Source of the DNA: Nocardiopsis quinghaiensis | Lineage (GTDB): Bacteria > Actinomycetota > Actinomycetes > Streptosporangiales > Streptosporangiaceae | Length of the DNA: 64,000 bases | Assembly (NCBI RefSeq): GCF_008638365.1 | Contig: NZ_VWVU01000015.1 | Span: forward strand, 79,963 to 143,962 | Direction: 5' to 3' | In this document: one piece after another, positions 16,081 to 24,686 of the stretch | Position numbering within the stretch: position 1 is the first letter of the stretch | Layout: each line of letters opens with the position of its first letter | Translations under genes and position numbers: made by a program | Notes under the pieces: model-generated | What the model saw: only the letters and a program-made list of their open reading frames with translations | Database searches by the model: none | Told to the model about the DNA's origin: nothing

Positions 16081-16289
16081 CGTGCCCTGCTGTGCTCGCC
16101 CGACGTGCTGCTGTTGGACGAGGCCACCTCGCAGGTGGACGCGATCACCGAGGCGGCCATCACCGAGAGCTGACGGAGCGCTACGGCCTGTACCGGGAGC
16201 TTGTCGCGGCACTGCACATCGCCGAGTCCGGAGAGCGGAGTCCCGGCGGCGGACCCGCGGAGCGGAGCCGGGTGACCCCGGTCACGTGA
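16081..16289 (+). pseudogene. ABC exporter ATP-binding domain, decayed C-terminal remnant
   Basis: In one frame 16081-16173 reads RALLCSPDVLLLDEATSQVD followed by AITEAAITES and a stop, which is the Walker B/D-loop of an ABC exporter. In a second frame the text resumes as LTERYGLYRELVAALHIAES, the usual C terminus of such proteins. The segment between them, including the H-loop histidine, is missing, as are Walker A, the signature motif and the membrane domain. This is therefore a relic with at least two deletions. Confidence 0.7.
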
Positions 16290-16453
16290 GCACCCGGTAG
16301 CATCCGGCCAGAGCCGGTCGGCGCGAACGGCTCGACGGCCGCGGACCGCTGGGATGACGTGTTCCTCCCCGCCCGCGGCCCCGCCCGCCTTCCGTTCCCG
16401 CGCCGTGCCCCTCGGCGCCCGTACCCGGCGCTCCGGCGCCCGTGAGGGACCCC

Positions 16454-17617
16454 ATGACCGACTTCGCCCAGTACCAGGACGGCGTCTACGCCGACGCGAC
16501 CAACGGCAAGCTGCCCCGGCTGCCCTACCACCACGACGACCTGCGCGACCTGGCCGGGAAGGCCATGGAGCCGGGGCCGTTCGGCTACGTGGAGGGCGGC
16601 GCCGGACGGGAGCGCACCGCCCGGGCCAACGTGGACGCGTTCGCCCGCTACGCGTTGCGCCCGCGCACCCTGCGGCCGGGCGCCGAGGAGTCCGGCGGCC
16701 TGGGGGTCACCCTGTTCGGGGAGCGCTACCCCACCCCGCTGCTGACCGCGCCGATCGGGGTGCTGGAGCAGGTGCACGAGGAGGCGGAGCTCGCCGTGGC
16801 CGAGGGCGCCAACGCGCTGGGGGTGCCGATGGTGCTGTCCACGGCCGCGTCCACGCCGATGGAGGAGGTCGCCGGGGCGGTCGACTCGTGGTGGTACCAG
16901 CTGTACTGGCCCAGCGACGACGCTCTGGCCGAGTCGTTCGTGCGGCGGGCGACGGCGGCCGGCGCCAAGGCGATCGTCGTCACCTCCGACACCAAGCGGC
17001 TGGGCTGGCGGCCGCGCGACCTGTCGCTGGGCCACCTGCCGTTCCTGCGCAGCCAGGGCACGGCGAACTACTTCAGCGATCCGGAGTTCCTGTCCCGGCT
17101 CAAGGCCGACCCGGAACCGGGCGGGGTCTTCACCGAGGCGGTGTTCCACTTCCTGGGCGCGTTCGCCAGCAAGTCGCTGAGCACCGACAACATCTCCCGT
17201 GTCCGCCGGTGGACGGACCTGCCGGTACTGGTCAAGGGTGTCGTGCGCGGGGACGAGGCCGCCGACCTGGTGGACGCGGGCGTGGACGGGATCGTGGTCA
17301 GCAACCACGGCGGGAGACAGGTCGACAACGCGGTGGCGGCCCTGGACGCGCTGCCCGAGGTGGTGGAGGCGGTCGGCGACCGGGCCACGGTACTGTTCGA
17401 CTCGGGTGTGCGCTCGGGCGCGGACGTGGCCGTGGCGATGGCGCTGGGGGCGCAGGCGGTGCTGCTGGGGCGGCCGTGGGTGTACGGGCTGGCCGTGGAC
17501 GGCGCCGCGGGCGTGGAGCACGTGCTGCGCGCGACGCTGGCGGAACTGCAGATCACCGCCGAGCTGATGGGCAAGGACGTGGCCGACCTGGACGGGAGCG
17601 ACGTCACACGACGCTGA
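16454..17617 (+). CDS. Lactate 2-monooxygenase-like FMN-dependent alpha-hydroxy acid oxidase
   Basis: A flavoenzyme of 387 residues that oxidises a 2-hydroxy acid; in mycobacterial lactate 2-monooxygenase the product is acetate plus CO2. It shares that enzyme's diagnostic text: GYVEGGAGRERTARANVDAF, WYQLYWPSDDALAESFVRRA, GWRPRDLSLGHLPFLR and the catalytic-His motif SNHGGRQVDNA, with the FMN phosphate loop DSGVRSGADV. Length matches (about 390). The start is ATG at 16454 with GAGGGA upstream; GTG at 16442 is possible. An alpha/beta hydrolase follows 52 bases later and may be co-transcribed. Confidence 0.88.
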   Translation: MTDFAQYQDGVYADATNGKLPRLPYHHDDLRDLAGKAMEPGPFGYVEGGAGRERTARANVDAFARYALRPRTLRPGAEESGGLGVTLFGERYPTPLLTAPIGVLEQVHEEAELAVAEGANALGVPMVLSTAASTPMEEVAGAVDSWWYQLYWPSDDALAESFVRRATAAGAKAIVVTSDTKRLGWRPRDLSLGHLPFLRSQGTANYFSDPEFLSRLKADPEPGGVFTEAVFHFLGAFASKSLSTDNISRVRRWTDLPVLVKGVVRGDEAADLVDAGVDGIVVSNHGGRQVDNAVAALDALPEVVEAVGDRATVLFDSGVRSGADVAVAMALGAQAVLLGRPWVYGLAVDGAAGVEHVLRATLAELQITAELMGKDVADLDGSDVTRR

Positions 17618-17669
17618 GGCCGGTCCCAGCCGCCCCGCCGTGACCGCCGTCTCGCGGAAGGAAGACGCC

Positions 17670-18506
17670 ATGACCGCACCGCTGCTGCCGCCCGGCGCGA
17701 GGGTCGGGCACGTTCCCCTGTGCGGCGGGAGCGTCCGGGTCCTGCGGGGCGGGTCCCCGGAGAGGCCGACGCTGCTCCTGGTGCACGGTGGAGGCTCCGA
17801 CAACGCGGCGATCTCCTGGTACCGCCTGTTCGCCCCGCTGTCACGGGAGTACCGTGTGGTCGCTCCGGACCTGCCGGGTTTCGGCGGCACGACAGGCATC
17901 GATCCGGTCGGCGGGCCCGAACGCCAGGCCGACTTCGTGGCCGCGCTCGCTTCGGAGCTGGGACTGGCCGACGTGGTGGCCGTGGGCGTGTCCATGGGCG
18001 GTGACACCGTGCTCAACCTCGCCCTGCGCCACCCGCGGCTGGTCCGGGGCCTCGTACTGATCGCCCCGGGCGGACTGGTACCGGCCCTGCCCGACCGGAT
18101 CCTGCTGCCCGCCACGAGGCTGGCCAACCGCTTCGTCGGAACCGCGCTGCGGATGGTCGTCAGGGATGTCTCCGCGCTTCCGGACGAGGTGGTCTCCGAG
18201 TTCCGCCGGGAGGCGCTGCGCGCGGAGGCCGGCCTGGGATACCTGCGCTACAACCAGGCCACGATCGGCCCGCGTGCCATGCGCAACAACCTGCTGCCGC
18301 TGGTGGAGCGGATCACCGCCCCCGCTCTGTTCTTCCACGGCCGAAACGATCCGCTGGTGCCGCCCGAGGGGTCGCGCGAGGCCGTGCGCCGGATGCCGGA
18401 CGCCCGGCTCGCGCTGGTTCCCGACTGCGGTCACTGGGCCCAGCTGGAGGCACACGACCGGTTCCTGGAGGAGTTGACGGACTTCCTGTCCGGCCCGGAG
18501 GCGTGA
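17670..18506 (+). CDS. Alpha/beta hydrolase
   Basis: A cytoplasmic hydrolase of 278 residues. It shows the oxyanion region LLLVHGGGSDNAAIS, the nucleophile elbow GVSMGGD, the acid FHGRNDPLVPP and the final histidine in PDCGHWAQLE, so the catalytic triad is complete. It resembles meta-cleavage product hydrolases and related esterases, but the substrate is not determinable. AAGGAAG precedes the ATG at 17670. It may belong with the upstream lactate monooxygenase gene. Confidence 0.85.
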   Translation: MTAPLLPPGARVGHVPLCGGSVRVLRGGSPERPTLLLVHGGGSDNAAISWYRLFAPLSREYRVVAPDLPGFGGTTGIDPVGGPERQADFVAALASELGLADVVAVGVSMGGDTVLNLALRHPRLVRGLVLIAPGGLVPALPDRILLPATRLANRFVGTALRMVVRDVSALPDEVVSEFRREALRAEAGLGYLRYNQATIGPRAMRNNLLPLVERITAPALFFHGRNDPLVPPEGSREAVRRMPDARLALVPDCGHWAQLEAHDRFLEELTDFLSGPEA

Positions 18507-18525
18507 TCCGCTACGCGGGCCCCGC

Positions 18526-19575
18526 TCAGAGCAGGTGACCGAGGACGCCCATCGCGCGGTTCCTCGGTCCGTGGAGGCGGACAGCGGTACTCACCCGGTT
18601 GAGCGCACGGGAGGCATCGACGATACGACGGGTGGGCCCGTGCCGTCGGCGGTCGTAGCGGGCCAGCGCGCCTCCGACGGCGGGCTCGGCGCCGAGGGCG
18701 TCGGCGAGCGCCGCCGCGTCCACCAGTGACTCGCAGGCGCCGCGCCCCAGGTTGGGGGCCATGGCGTGGGCGGCGTCGCCGATGAGGACGTGGCGGCCGT
18801 GGACGTAGCTCGCCAGGGCGGGAAGGTCGTGCAGCTCGCGCCGGTCCACCCCGGTTCCGGGCAGGGCGTCCAGGACACGCGTGACCACGGGGTGCCAGCC
18901 GCCGTACAGTTCGCGCAGCAGGTCCACGTGGTCCCGGTCCTCCCGGCCCCGGAGGAGTTCCGTGCGCAGGGAGGCGAACCAGTTGGTGGTGCGTGCGTCC
19001 ATCGGGGTGACCCCGAAGAGCCTGCCCCTCCCCCACGTCTCGCTGGCCACCCCCACCGGTCCGGGGGCCGTGCCCCGGTAGGCGACCGTGCCGAGCGGGC
19101 GGGGAACGGCGGCCCAGGGGAACGCGGTGCGTCGGACGAGGCTGTGGATGCCGTCGGCGCCCACCACCGCGTCGAAGGCCCCCGCACCGCGGACGTCCGC
19201 CTCGGTGACGGGCGTCCTCCAGCGCACGAGGCCGTCGGGGAGCCCGTCGAGGAGGACCGCCAGCAGGGACGAGCGGGAGATGAGGCAGGCGTTCGTGCCC
19301 CGTCGGCCGACGGACACGAGGGCACGCCCGGAGGGGTCGGCGAGCACTCCCCGGCTGGGGCGCTCAGCGCGTTCGCGGATCCGCTCGCCGAGACCGAGCC
19401 GGTCGAGCGCGGCCATGCTCCCGTGCCACAGACCCAGCGCCCCGCCGATGTCGGGCGGCGAGCCCCGGCGTTCACGGACCTCCACCTCCCAGCCCGCGCG
19501 CAGCAGTCCGCGGGCCGCCGCGAGTCCGGCGATGCCCCCTCCGACGACCAGTGCTCTTCCATGCATACCAGACAT
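18526..19575 (-). CDS. FAD-dependent monooxygenase (aromatic hydroxylase type)
   Basis: A group A flavoprotein monooxygenase of 349 residues. The N-terminal dinucleotide fold is VVGGGIAGLAAARGLLRAG, the middle motif is VGADGIHSLVRRT, and the second FAD motif is IGDAAHAMAPNLGRGACES. The substrate is unknown; salicylate- or zeaxanthin-type relatives share this architecture. There is no Shine-Dalgarno before the ATG at 19575, so the message is probably leaderless. It is divergent from a TetR gene with two related palindromes between them, implying control by that repressor. Confidence 0.88.
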   Translation of the reverse strand: MSGMHGRALVVGGGIAGLAAARGLLRAGWEVEVRERRGSPPDIGGALGLWHGSMAALDRLGLGERIRERAERPSRGVLADPSGRALVSVGRRGTNACLISRSSLLAVLLDGLPDGLVRWRTPVTEADVRGAGAFDAVVGADGIHSLVRRTAFPWAAVPRPLGTVAYRGTAPGPVGVASETWGRGRLFGVTPMDARTTNWFASLRTELLRGREDRDHVDLLRELYGGWHPVVTRVLDALPGTGVDRRELHDLPALASYVHGRHVLIGDAAHAMAPNLGRGACESLVDAAALADALGAEPAVGGALARYDRRRHGPTRRIVDASRALNRVSTAVRLHGPRNRAMGVLGHLL

Positions 19576-19578
19576 ATT

Positions 19579-19592
19579 ACTACGATCGTAGT
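19579..19592. promoter_or_regulatory. Palindromic operator 1 in monooxygenase/tetR divergent promoter
   Basis: ACTACGATCGTAGT is a perfect 14-base palindrome ending 4 bases from the monooxygenase start, a typical position for a TetR-family repressor site. Confidence 0.65.
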
Positions 19593-19599
19593 TACACGT

Positions 19600-19615
19600 C
19601 ACTACGAATATAGTG
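19600..19615. promoter_or_regulatory. Related operator 2 in monooxygenase/tetR divergent promoter
   Basis: CACTA-CGAATA-TAGTG repeats the ACTACGA half of site 1 and ends 5 bases before the tetR start, suggesting autoregulation. Confidence 0.5.
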
Positions 19616-19620
19616 ATCCG

Positions 19621-20169
19621 ATGTCTCAGAACAGGATCCGTGCCCTCGACGCCGCGCTCCGCCTGCTGGGCACCCACGGGCTGCACGCCCTCACACACGG
19701 GAAGGTGGACACCGCCGCGGGACTGCCCCGGGGGTCGACCTCCAACCACTTCCGCACCCGGGCGGCACTGGTGCGCGGGGTGGTCGAACGGCTGGAGGAG
19801 AGGGACAGGGAGATCTGGGCGGCCCTCTACGACGCCTCCCTGGGAGACGTCGAGCACCTGGCCGACGCCGCGCTCGGCTTCGTGACCGAGGCGACCACGA
19901 CCGACCGCGCCCTGACCGTCGCCCGCTACACCCTGGCCATGGAGGGCGCCCACAACCCCGAGGTGCGCGCCTCCTTGGCGCGGGGCTCCGAACTCGTCCA
20001 CGGCTGGACCTCACGGATACTCGCCGACCTGGGAGCGGCCGATCCGGACACGGCCTCACGCACCCTGACGGCCTACGCCGAGGGGCTCATCATGCGCGGC
20101 ATCACCCGGCCGGAGATCACCGAGCCACGTGAGCAGGTGCTCCGGGTGGTCCGGTGCTGCCTGGGCTGA
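19621..20169 (+). CDS. TetR-family transcriptional regulator
   Basis: A repressor of 182 residues. The N-terminal helix-turn-helix is ALDAALRLLGTHGLHALTHG then AAGLPRGSTSNHFRTRAALV. The C-terminal ligand domain lacks recognisable signature. It is divergent from the flavoprotein monooxygenase with only 45 bases between, and its start is probably leaderless. Likely role: repress the monooxygenase and itself until an inducer binds. Confidence 0.88.
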   Translation: MSQNRIRALDAALRLLGTHGLHALTHGKVDTAAGLPRGSTSNHFRTRAALVRGVVERLEERDREIWAALYDASLGDVEHLADAALGFVTEATTTDRALTVARYTLAMEGAHNPEVRASLARGSELVHGWTSRILADLGAADPDTASRTLTAYAEGLIMRGITRPEITEPREQVLRVVRCCLG

Positions 20170-20185
20170 GGCGGCCCCGGACGCG

Positions 20186-20223
20186 GGCCGGGCCCCGGGG
20201 CACATCGCCACCGGGGCCCGGCC
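20186..20223. terminator. Bidirectional hairpin terminator between tetR and permease gene
   Basis: GGCCGGGCCCCGG and CCGGGGCCCGGCC form a perfect 13-base stem with a 12-base loop between convergent genes. There is no T tract, as is common in actinomycetes. Confidence 0.65.
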
Positions 20224-20241
20224 GACCGCTTCCGGCCCTCC

Positions 20242-21141
20242 TCAGCCCTTGACGGCGCCCGAGGTCAGGCCCGCCACGATCCTGCGCTGCAGGAGCAGGG
20301 CGAAGAGGATCAACGGGATCGAGACCAGCACCGAGGCGGCCATGACCTGACCGATCGGGTTCTCGTAGCCCACCCGCTGGAAGGTGCCCACGAAGACCGG
20401 GACGGTCTGCACGTTGAGGTCGTTGGGTGCGAAGGAGAAGGCCAGCAGGAACTCATTGGTGGCGTACACGAAGGTCAGGATGGCCGCCGCGCCCACGCCC
20501 GGCGCCGCCAGCGGCGCCACCACGCGCAGGAAGGCCTGGAACGGGGTGGCCCCGTCCACCTTCGCCGACTCCTCGATCTCCCGGGGAATGCCCGCGAAGA
20601 ACGTGGCGAGGATGAAGATGGCCAGCGGCAGGGTCAGTGCCACGTAGGGGATGATCATGCCCGCGTAGGAGTTGAGCAGGTTGATCCCGGTCCACTCGTT
20701 GAGCCGCAGGTACATCTGGTACATCGGGTTGACCAGGGCCACCGGCGGGAACAGCGTCGCGACCAGGGTGGCCGCCAGGAGCGCGAACTTGCCCGCCAGC
20801 GGCAGTCTGGCCAGCGCGTAGCCCGCGAGCGCGGCCACCGGGACGCAGATCAGCGTGGTCACCGAGGCCACGACCAGCGAGTTGCGCAGCGCGAACTGGA
20901 AACCCTGGTCGAAGACCTCCCGGTAGTTGCTGAGGTCGAACGGCCCCTGGAGGATGTTCGGTTCGGTGATCGCCGCCGAACCCGACCTCAGGCTGGTCAT
21001 ACCCATCCACAGGAACGGGAACAGGCACCACAGCAGCACCACGGCCAGGCCGAGGAGCTTGAGCGCGCCGACCACCGCCGGGTGTATCCGCCGACGCGGT
21101 CTGCGGACCGGCCTGCCGGACCTCACCGTCTCGGCCGCCAT
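20242..21141 (-). CDS. Sugar ABC transporter permease, MalG/inner membrane type
   Basis: An inner membrane subunit of 299 residues with about six hydrophobic segments. The EAA loop is EESAKVDGATPFQAFLRVVA, the ATPase-coupling motif of binding-protein-dependent importers. It is last in the operon, and its ATG overlaps the stop of the upstream permease by one base (TGATG). It works with the permease at 21141 and the binding protein at 22043. No ATPase gene is nearby, so a shared ATPase such as MsiK elsewhere is probably used. Confidence 0.92.
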   Translation of the reverse strand: MAAETVRSGRPVRRPRRRIHPAVVGALKLLGLAVVLLWCLFPFLWMGMTSLRSGSAAITEPNILQGPFDLSNYREVFDQGFQFALRNSLVVASVTTLICVPVAALAGYALARLPLAGKFALLAATLVATLFPPVALVNPMYQMYLRLNEWTGINLLNSYAGMIIPYVALTLPLAIFILATFFAGIPREIEESAKVDGATPFQAFLRVVAPLAAPGVGAAAILTFVYATNEFLLAFSFAPNDLNVQTVPVFVGTFQRVGYENPIGQVMAASVLVSIPLILFALLLQRRIVAGLTSGAVKG

Positions 21142-22037
21142 CACTTCTCCTTCCGCGCCACGTCGCCGACCATGTGGCGCCCCATCCGGCTGATGAAGAG
21201 CAGGCCGACGACCATGACGATGACGAACGTGACCGTGGACAGCGCGTTGGCGTAGCCCAGGTCCGGATCGCGGACCAGGTAGCGCTGCGCGTAGACCGAC
21301 AGGGTGGCCAGCGAGTTCGAGTAGCCGGTGAACACGTACGCGAAGTCGAACATGCGCAGGGCGTCCACCGTGCGGAACAGCAGGGCCACGACGATCGCCG
21401 GGCGCAGCAGCGGCAGGGTGATGGTCCAGAACCGCTGCAGCGCGTTGGCCCCGTCCACCTTGGCGGCCTCGTAGTAGTCCTTCGGGATGGTCTGCAGGCC
21501 CGCCAACAGCAGCAGGGCCACGAACGGCGCGGTCTTCCACACGTCGGCGCTGATGATGCCCACCATCGCCCAGGTCGGATCGCGCAGCCAGTTGATGTCC
21601 GTGCCCAGGACGGAGTTCACGAATCCCGGGTTGCGGTCGAACATGTACCGCCACACCTGGGCGGCCACTGCGGTCGGGATGACCCACGGGATCAGGATGA
21701 CCGCACGGGTCAGTCCGCGGCCGATGAACACCTGGTGCATGATCAGCGCGAACGCCATGCCGATGAGGAACTCCAGCGACACCGACGCGACCGTGAACAC
21801 CAGCGTGTTCCAGACGGCGTCGAGGAAACCGGAGTCGGTGATGACCCGGACGTAGTTGTCGGCTCCGATGAACTCCTGGCTGAACCCCCTGATGTCGTAG
21901 AGGCTGATCACGATCGCGTAGAACACCGGGAAGAGCGCGATCAGGGCCATGAAGGCGAACGAGGGGGCGAGGAAGATCCGCCCCATCGCACGCTCACCCA
22001 GGCCGCTGGTCACACGGACTCTCTGGGTCGTCGCCAT
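21141..22037 (-). CDS. Sugar ABC transporter permease, MalF type
   Basis: A 298-residue membrane protein with about six transmembrane segments. The EAA loop is YYEAAKVDGANALQRFWTIT. It forms a heterodimer with the permease encoded immediately downstream. Its start lies five bases after the stop of the lipoprotein gene, so the three genes are a tight operon. Sequence and context suggest uptake of a glucoside such as maltose or trehalose. Confidence 0.92.
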   Translation of the reverse strand: MATTQRVRVTSGLGERAMGRIFLAPSFAFMALIALFPVFYAIVISLYDIRGFSQEFIGADNYVRVITDSGFLDAVWNTLVFTVASVSLEFLIGMAFALIMHQVFIGRGLTRAVILIPWVIPTAVAAQVWRYMFDRNPGFVNSVLGTDINWLRDPTWAMVGIISADVWKTAPFVALLLLAGLQTIPKDYYEAAKVDGANALQRFWTITLPLLRPAIVVALLFRTVDALRMFDFAYVFTGYSNSLATLSVYAQRYLVRDPDLGYANALSTVTFVIVMVVGLLFISRMGRHMVGDVARKEK

Positions 22038-22042
22038 CGCCC

Positions 22043-23353
22043 CTACTCTTGTTCGAGCGCGTCGTCGGCCGCCTGGTCCACCGCTTCGAGGGCCGGCCCG
22101 GCCTCGCCCTGTCCCCGGAAGGCCGGGTGCAGGTTGTCCTGGATGGCCAGTGACAGCGAGTTGTAACCGGGCACCGGCGGGCGGGCGTGGGCCTGCGAGA
22201 GGATCTCGCCGAGCATCTCGAAGTTGGGGTCCTCGGCGTTCTCGTAGGCGCTGAGCATGGTCGGCGGCAGGCTGTGCTGGGCCAGGATGTCCTGGGCCCC
22301 GGGGTCGGTGGCGGCCCACGCGACGAACTCGCGGGCCAGCTCCTTGTTCTCGCTCAGGGTGCTGACCGCGTTGTTGAGCCCGCCCAGGGCGCTGGTGGTG
22401 CCCTCGCCGCCGAAGGTGGGCATCGGGGCGACGGCGAACTCGTCGGCGACCGCGCTCTCCTCGTCGCCCTCACCCGCCAGGAGCGGGACGGCGTAGGGCC
22501 AGTTGCGCATGTAGACGGCCTCGCCCGCCTGGAACAGGGCACGCGCGTCGTCCTCGACCATGGAGTCGAAGCCGTCGGCGTAGAAGCCGCTGTCGTAGGC
22601 CTCGGTCATGAAGTCGAGGGCGGTGGTGGCGGCGTCGCCCTCCAGGAAGGTGCTCTGTTCCTGTGCGTCGTCGAACAGCTGGCCGTCCGCGGACCAGAAC
22701 AGCTCCAGGTAGTTGACGACGAAGCCCTCGTACTGGTCGCCCTGGCCGACGTAGGCGGAGATGCCCTCCTCCTCGGCGGCCGCCATACCGGTCTCGTAGA
22801 GCTCGTCCCAGGTGCTGGGCGGCTCCTCGACGAGGTCGGTGCGGTAGTAGAGGAACGCGCCGTTGGAGGAGTAGGGCAGCGCGTAGAGCTCCTGCTGCCA
22901 CTGGGCGCTGTCGAGGGAGCCCTCGAGGCTGACCCCCTCGACCTCTCCCCGCAGGTCCTCCAGGCTCTCGACGTAGCCGAACTCGGCGAACTCACCGGTC
23001 CAGATGACGTCGAGACCCAGGACGTCGAACTCCCCGGCCTGGTTCTGCAGGTCCTGGAACATCGCCTGGCGCTGCTCGTCGGCGGTGGGGGCCAGGAAGA
23101 AGACCTCGACCTGCTTGTCGGGGTTGTTCTCGTTCCACAGGCGGGCGACCTCCTCGTGGATGGCGCGGTCGGCTCCCGTGACCGCCCAGACGAACTGCGG
23201 GTCGTCGGCGATACCCGCGGGCTCGCCGCCCTCGCCCGAGGTCTCCTCCCCCGGAGGCTGGCCGCACGCTGTGGCCAGGGTGAGGCCCAGGGCGGCGAGA
23301 CCGGCGGCGCAGGCGCGTACCGCGTATCCCTTCGGACGTGAAAGCACTGGCAT
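22043..23353 (-). CDS. Sugar-binding lipoprotein of ABC transporter
   Basis: A solute-binding protein of 436 residues. The N terminus is a lipoprotein signal with the lipobox LATAC near residue 29, so it is anchored outside the membrane. The mature part has the family text IHEEVARLWNENNPDKQVEV and FDVLGLDVIWTGEFAEFGYV, typical of extracellular solute-binding family 1 for di- and oligosaccharides, close to trehalose/maltose binders. The ATG at 23353 has GAAGGAGAG upstream. It is divergent from a LacI regulator, which probably represses it. Confidence 0.9.
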   Translation of the reverse strand: MPVLSRPKGYAVRACAAGLAALGLTLATACGQPPGEETSGEGGEPAGIADDPQFVWAVTGADRAIHEEVARLWNENNPDKQVEVFFLAPTADEQRQAMFQDLQNQAGEFDVLGLDVIWTGEFAEFGYVESLEDLRGEVEGVSLEGSLDSAQWQQELYALPYSSNGAFLYYRTDLVEEPPSTWDELYETGMAAAEEEGISAYVGQGDQYEGFVVNYLELFWSADGQLFDDAQEQSTFLEGDAATTALDFMTEAYDSGFYADGFDSMVEDDARALFQAGEAVYMRNWPYAVPLLAGEGDEESAVADEFAVAPMPTFGGEGTTSALGGLNNAVSTLSENKELAREFVAWAATDPGAQDILAQHSLPPTMLSAYENAEDPNFEMLGEILSQAHARPPVPGYNSLSLAIQDNLHPAFRGQGEAGPALEAVDQAADDALEQE

Positions 23354-23450
23354 GGCTCTCTCCTTCCGCGCCGGGGACCGCCCTGGCGCGCGCATCGAGT
23401 GTGTCCTGGTTCATCCCCGAGGTGGTGTGCAAACGATGCCACCGGCCATG

Positions 23451-23488
23451 TGACGTAGTCAACAGAGAAAGCGTCTCGCGCTACGTCA
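23451..23488. promoter_or_regulatory. Inverted repeat in sugar-operon promoter
   Basis: TGACGTAG and CTACGTCA form a perfect 8-base inverted repeat 22 bases apart, enclosing GAGAAAGCGTCTC, itself LacI-site-like. It lies upstream of the binding-protein gene. Confidence 0.4.
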
Positions 23489-23526
23489 CGCGGGTGGAAG
23501 AACAGTGAGCCGCCGGTTCACTCCCA

Positions 23527-23540
23527 TGAAAACGTTGCCA
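23527..23540. promoter_or_regulatory. LacI-type operator candidate upstream of lacI-family gene
   Basis: TGAAAACGTTGCCA has the central CG and near-symmetry of LacI-family sites and lies 32 bases before the regulator start. Confidence 0.45.
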
Positions 23541-23571
23541 TAACCCGGGTCGCACTCCTACCGTGGAAAGC

Positions 23572-24594
23572 ATGTCCAGCCAACCCGCGAGCATGCGGGA
23601 CGTCGCCGATCGCGCGGGGGTCTCCCTCTCGACGGTCTCCCGTGTGCTGCGCGGCGCCCCCGGAGTCGCCCCCGAGGTCCGGCACCGCGTCCAGCGGGCA
23701 GCGGACGAACTCTCCTACGTGGTCTCGCGCAACGCCTCCGGACTGGTCACCGGGCGCACCGGGCGGGTCGCGGTGGTCGTGCCCTTCCTGCAGCCGTGGT
23801 ACTTCGGCGTGGCCCTGGCCGGGATCAGCGACGCCCTGCGCGAGGCCGACCTGGACATGCTCGTCTACCAGGTCGGCGAGACGCGCGCGCGCCAGGGGTG
23901 GACGCGCTCGCTACCGCTGCGGCGCAACACCGACGCCGTGGTCACCGTCTCCATGGACCTGTCCGAGGAGGAGTGCCGCCGCCTGGACGACGTGGGCGTG
24001 CCGATGGTGCTGGTCGGCCAGTGCGTGCCGCGGCGGGCCAGTGTGTACATCGACGACCGTGCGGGCGCGGCCGGGGCCACCCGGCACCTGCTCAACCTGG
24101 GGCACACGCGCGTGGCCTACATCGGTTCGCGGACCGAGGAGTGGTTCAGCACCAGTTCGCGGCACCGGCTGGAGGGGTACGGGGCCGCCATGGCCGACGC
24201 GGGGCTGTCCCCGTGGAGCGTGGTCAGGTCCCCGGGACACGAGGGCGGCGGACTCGCCATGGGAGAACTGCTGTCGGACCACGACCCGCCCACGGCCGTG
24301 CTCGCCGAGTTCGACTCCATCGCGCTGGGCGCGTACCGCACGCTGCGCCGTTCCGGTGTGCGCGTACCCGACTCCGTCTCGCTCATGGGGTTCGACAACC
24401 ACGAGGCCGCGTCGGTGCTGGACCTGACCACCGTCGACCAGGCGCCCTACGACACCGGACTGGCGGCGGGCCGGCTCACCGTGGACATCCTCACCGGAAC
24501 CGCGCGCGACGACGTCCAGTTGGAGATGCCCACGCAGCTCATCCTGAGGCAGTCCACCGCCGCACCCCGGGGCACACGCGGCCTGTCCTGGTGA
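23572..24594 (+). CDS. LacI-family transcriptional repressor
   Basis: A regulator of 340 residues. The helix-turn-helix and hinge region is MRDVADRAGVSLSTVSRVLR with the conserved spacing to residue 55, followed by a periplasmic-binding-protein-like effector domain (VGVPMVLVGQ, LNLGHTRVAYIGS, PDSVSLMGFDNHEAASVLDL). The ATG is preceded by GGAAAG; GTG at 23563 is an alternative. It is divergent from the sugar transporter operon and is followed 92 bases later by the GH13 gene, so one sugar signal probably controls both. Confidence 0.92.
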   Translation: MSSQPASMRDVADRAGVSLSTVSRVLRGAPGVAPEVRHRVQRAADELSYVVSRNASGLVTGRTGRVAVVVPFLQPWYFGVALAGISDALREADLDMLVYQVGETRARQGWTRSLPLRRNTDAVVTVSMDLSEEECRRLDDVGVPMVLVGQCVPRRASVYIDDRAGAAGATRHLLNLGHTRVAYIGSRTEEWFSTSSRHRLEGYGAAMADAGLSPWSVVRSPGHEGGGLAMGELLSDHDPPTAVLAEFDSIALGAYRTLRRSGVRVPDSVSLMGFDNHEAASVLDLTTVDQAPYDTGLAAGRLTVDILTGTARDDVQLEMPTQLILRQSTAAPRGTRGLSW

Positions 24595-24686
24595 ACCACG
24601 GCGGCGAGGGCCCGGGGGTGGGGGCTCCGGCATCCGACGCAGGCACCCGACCATCCGATCACCCGACTCCCGGGAGGGAACTCATC

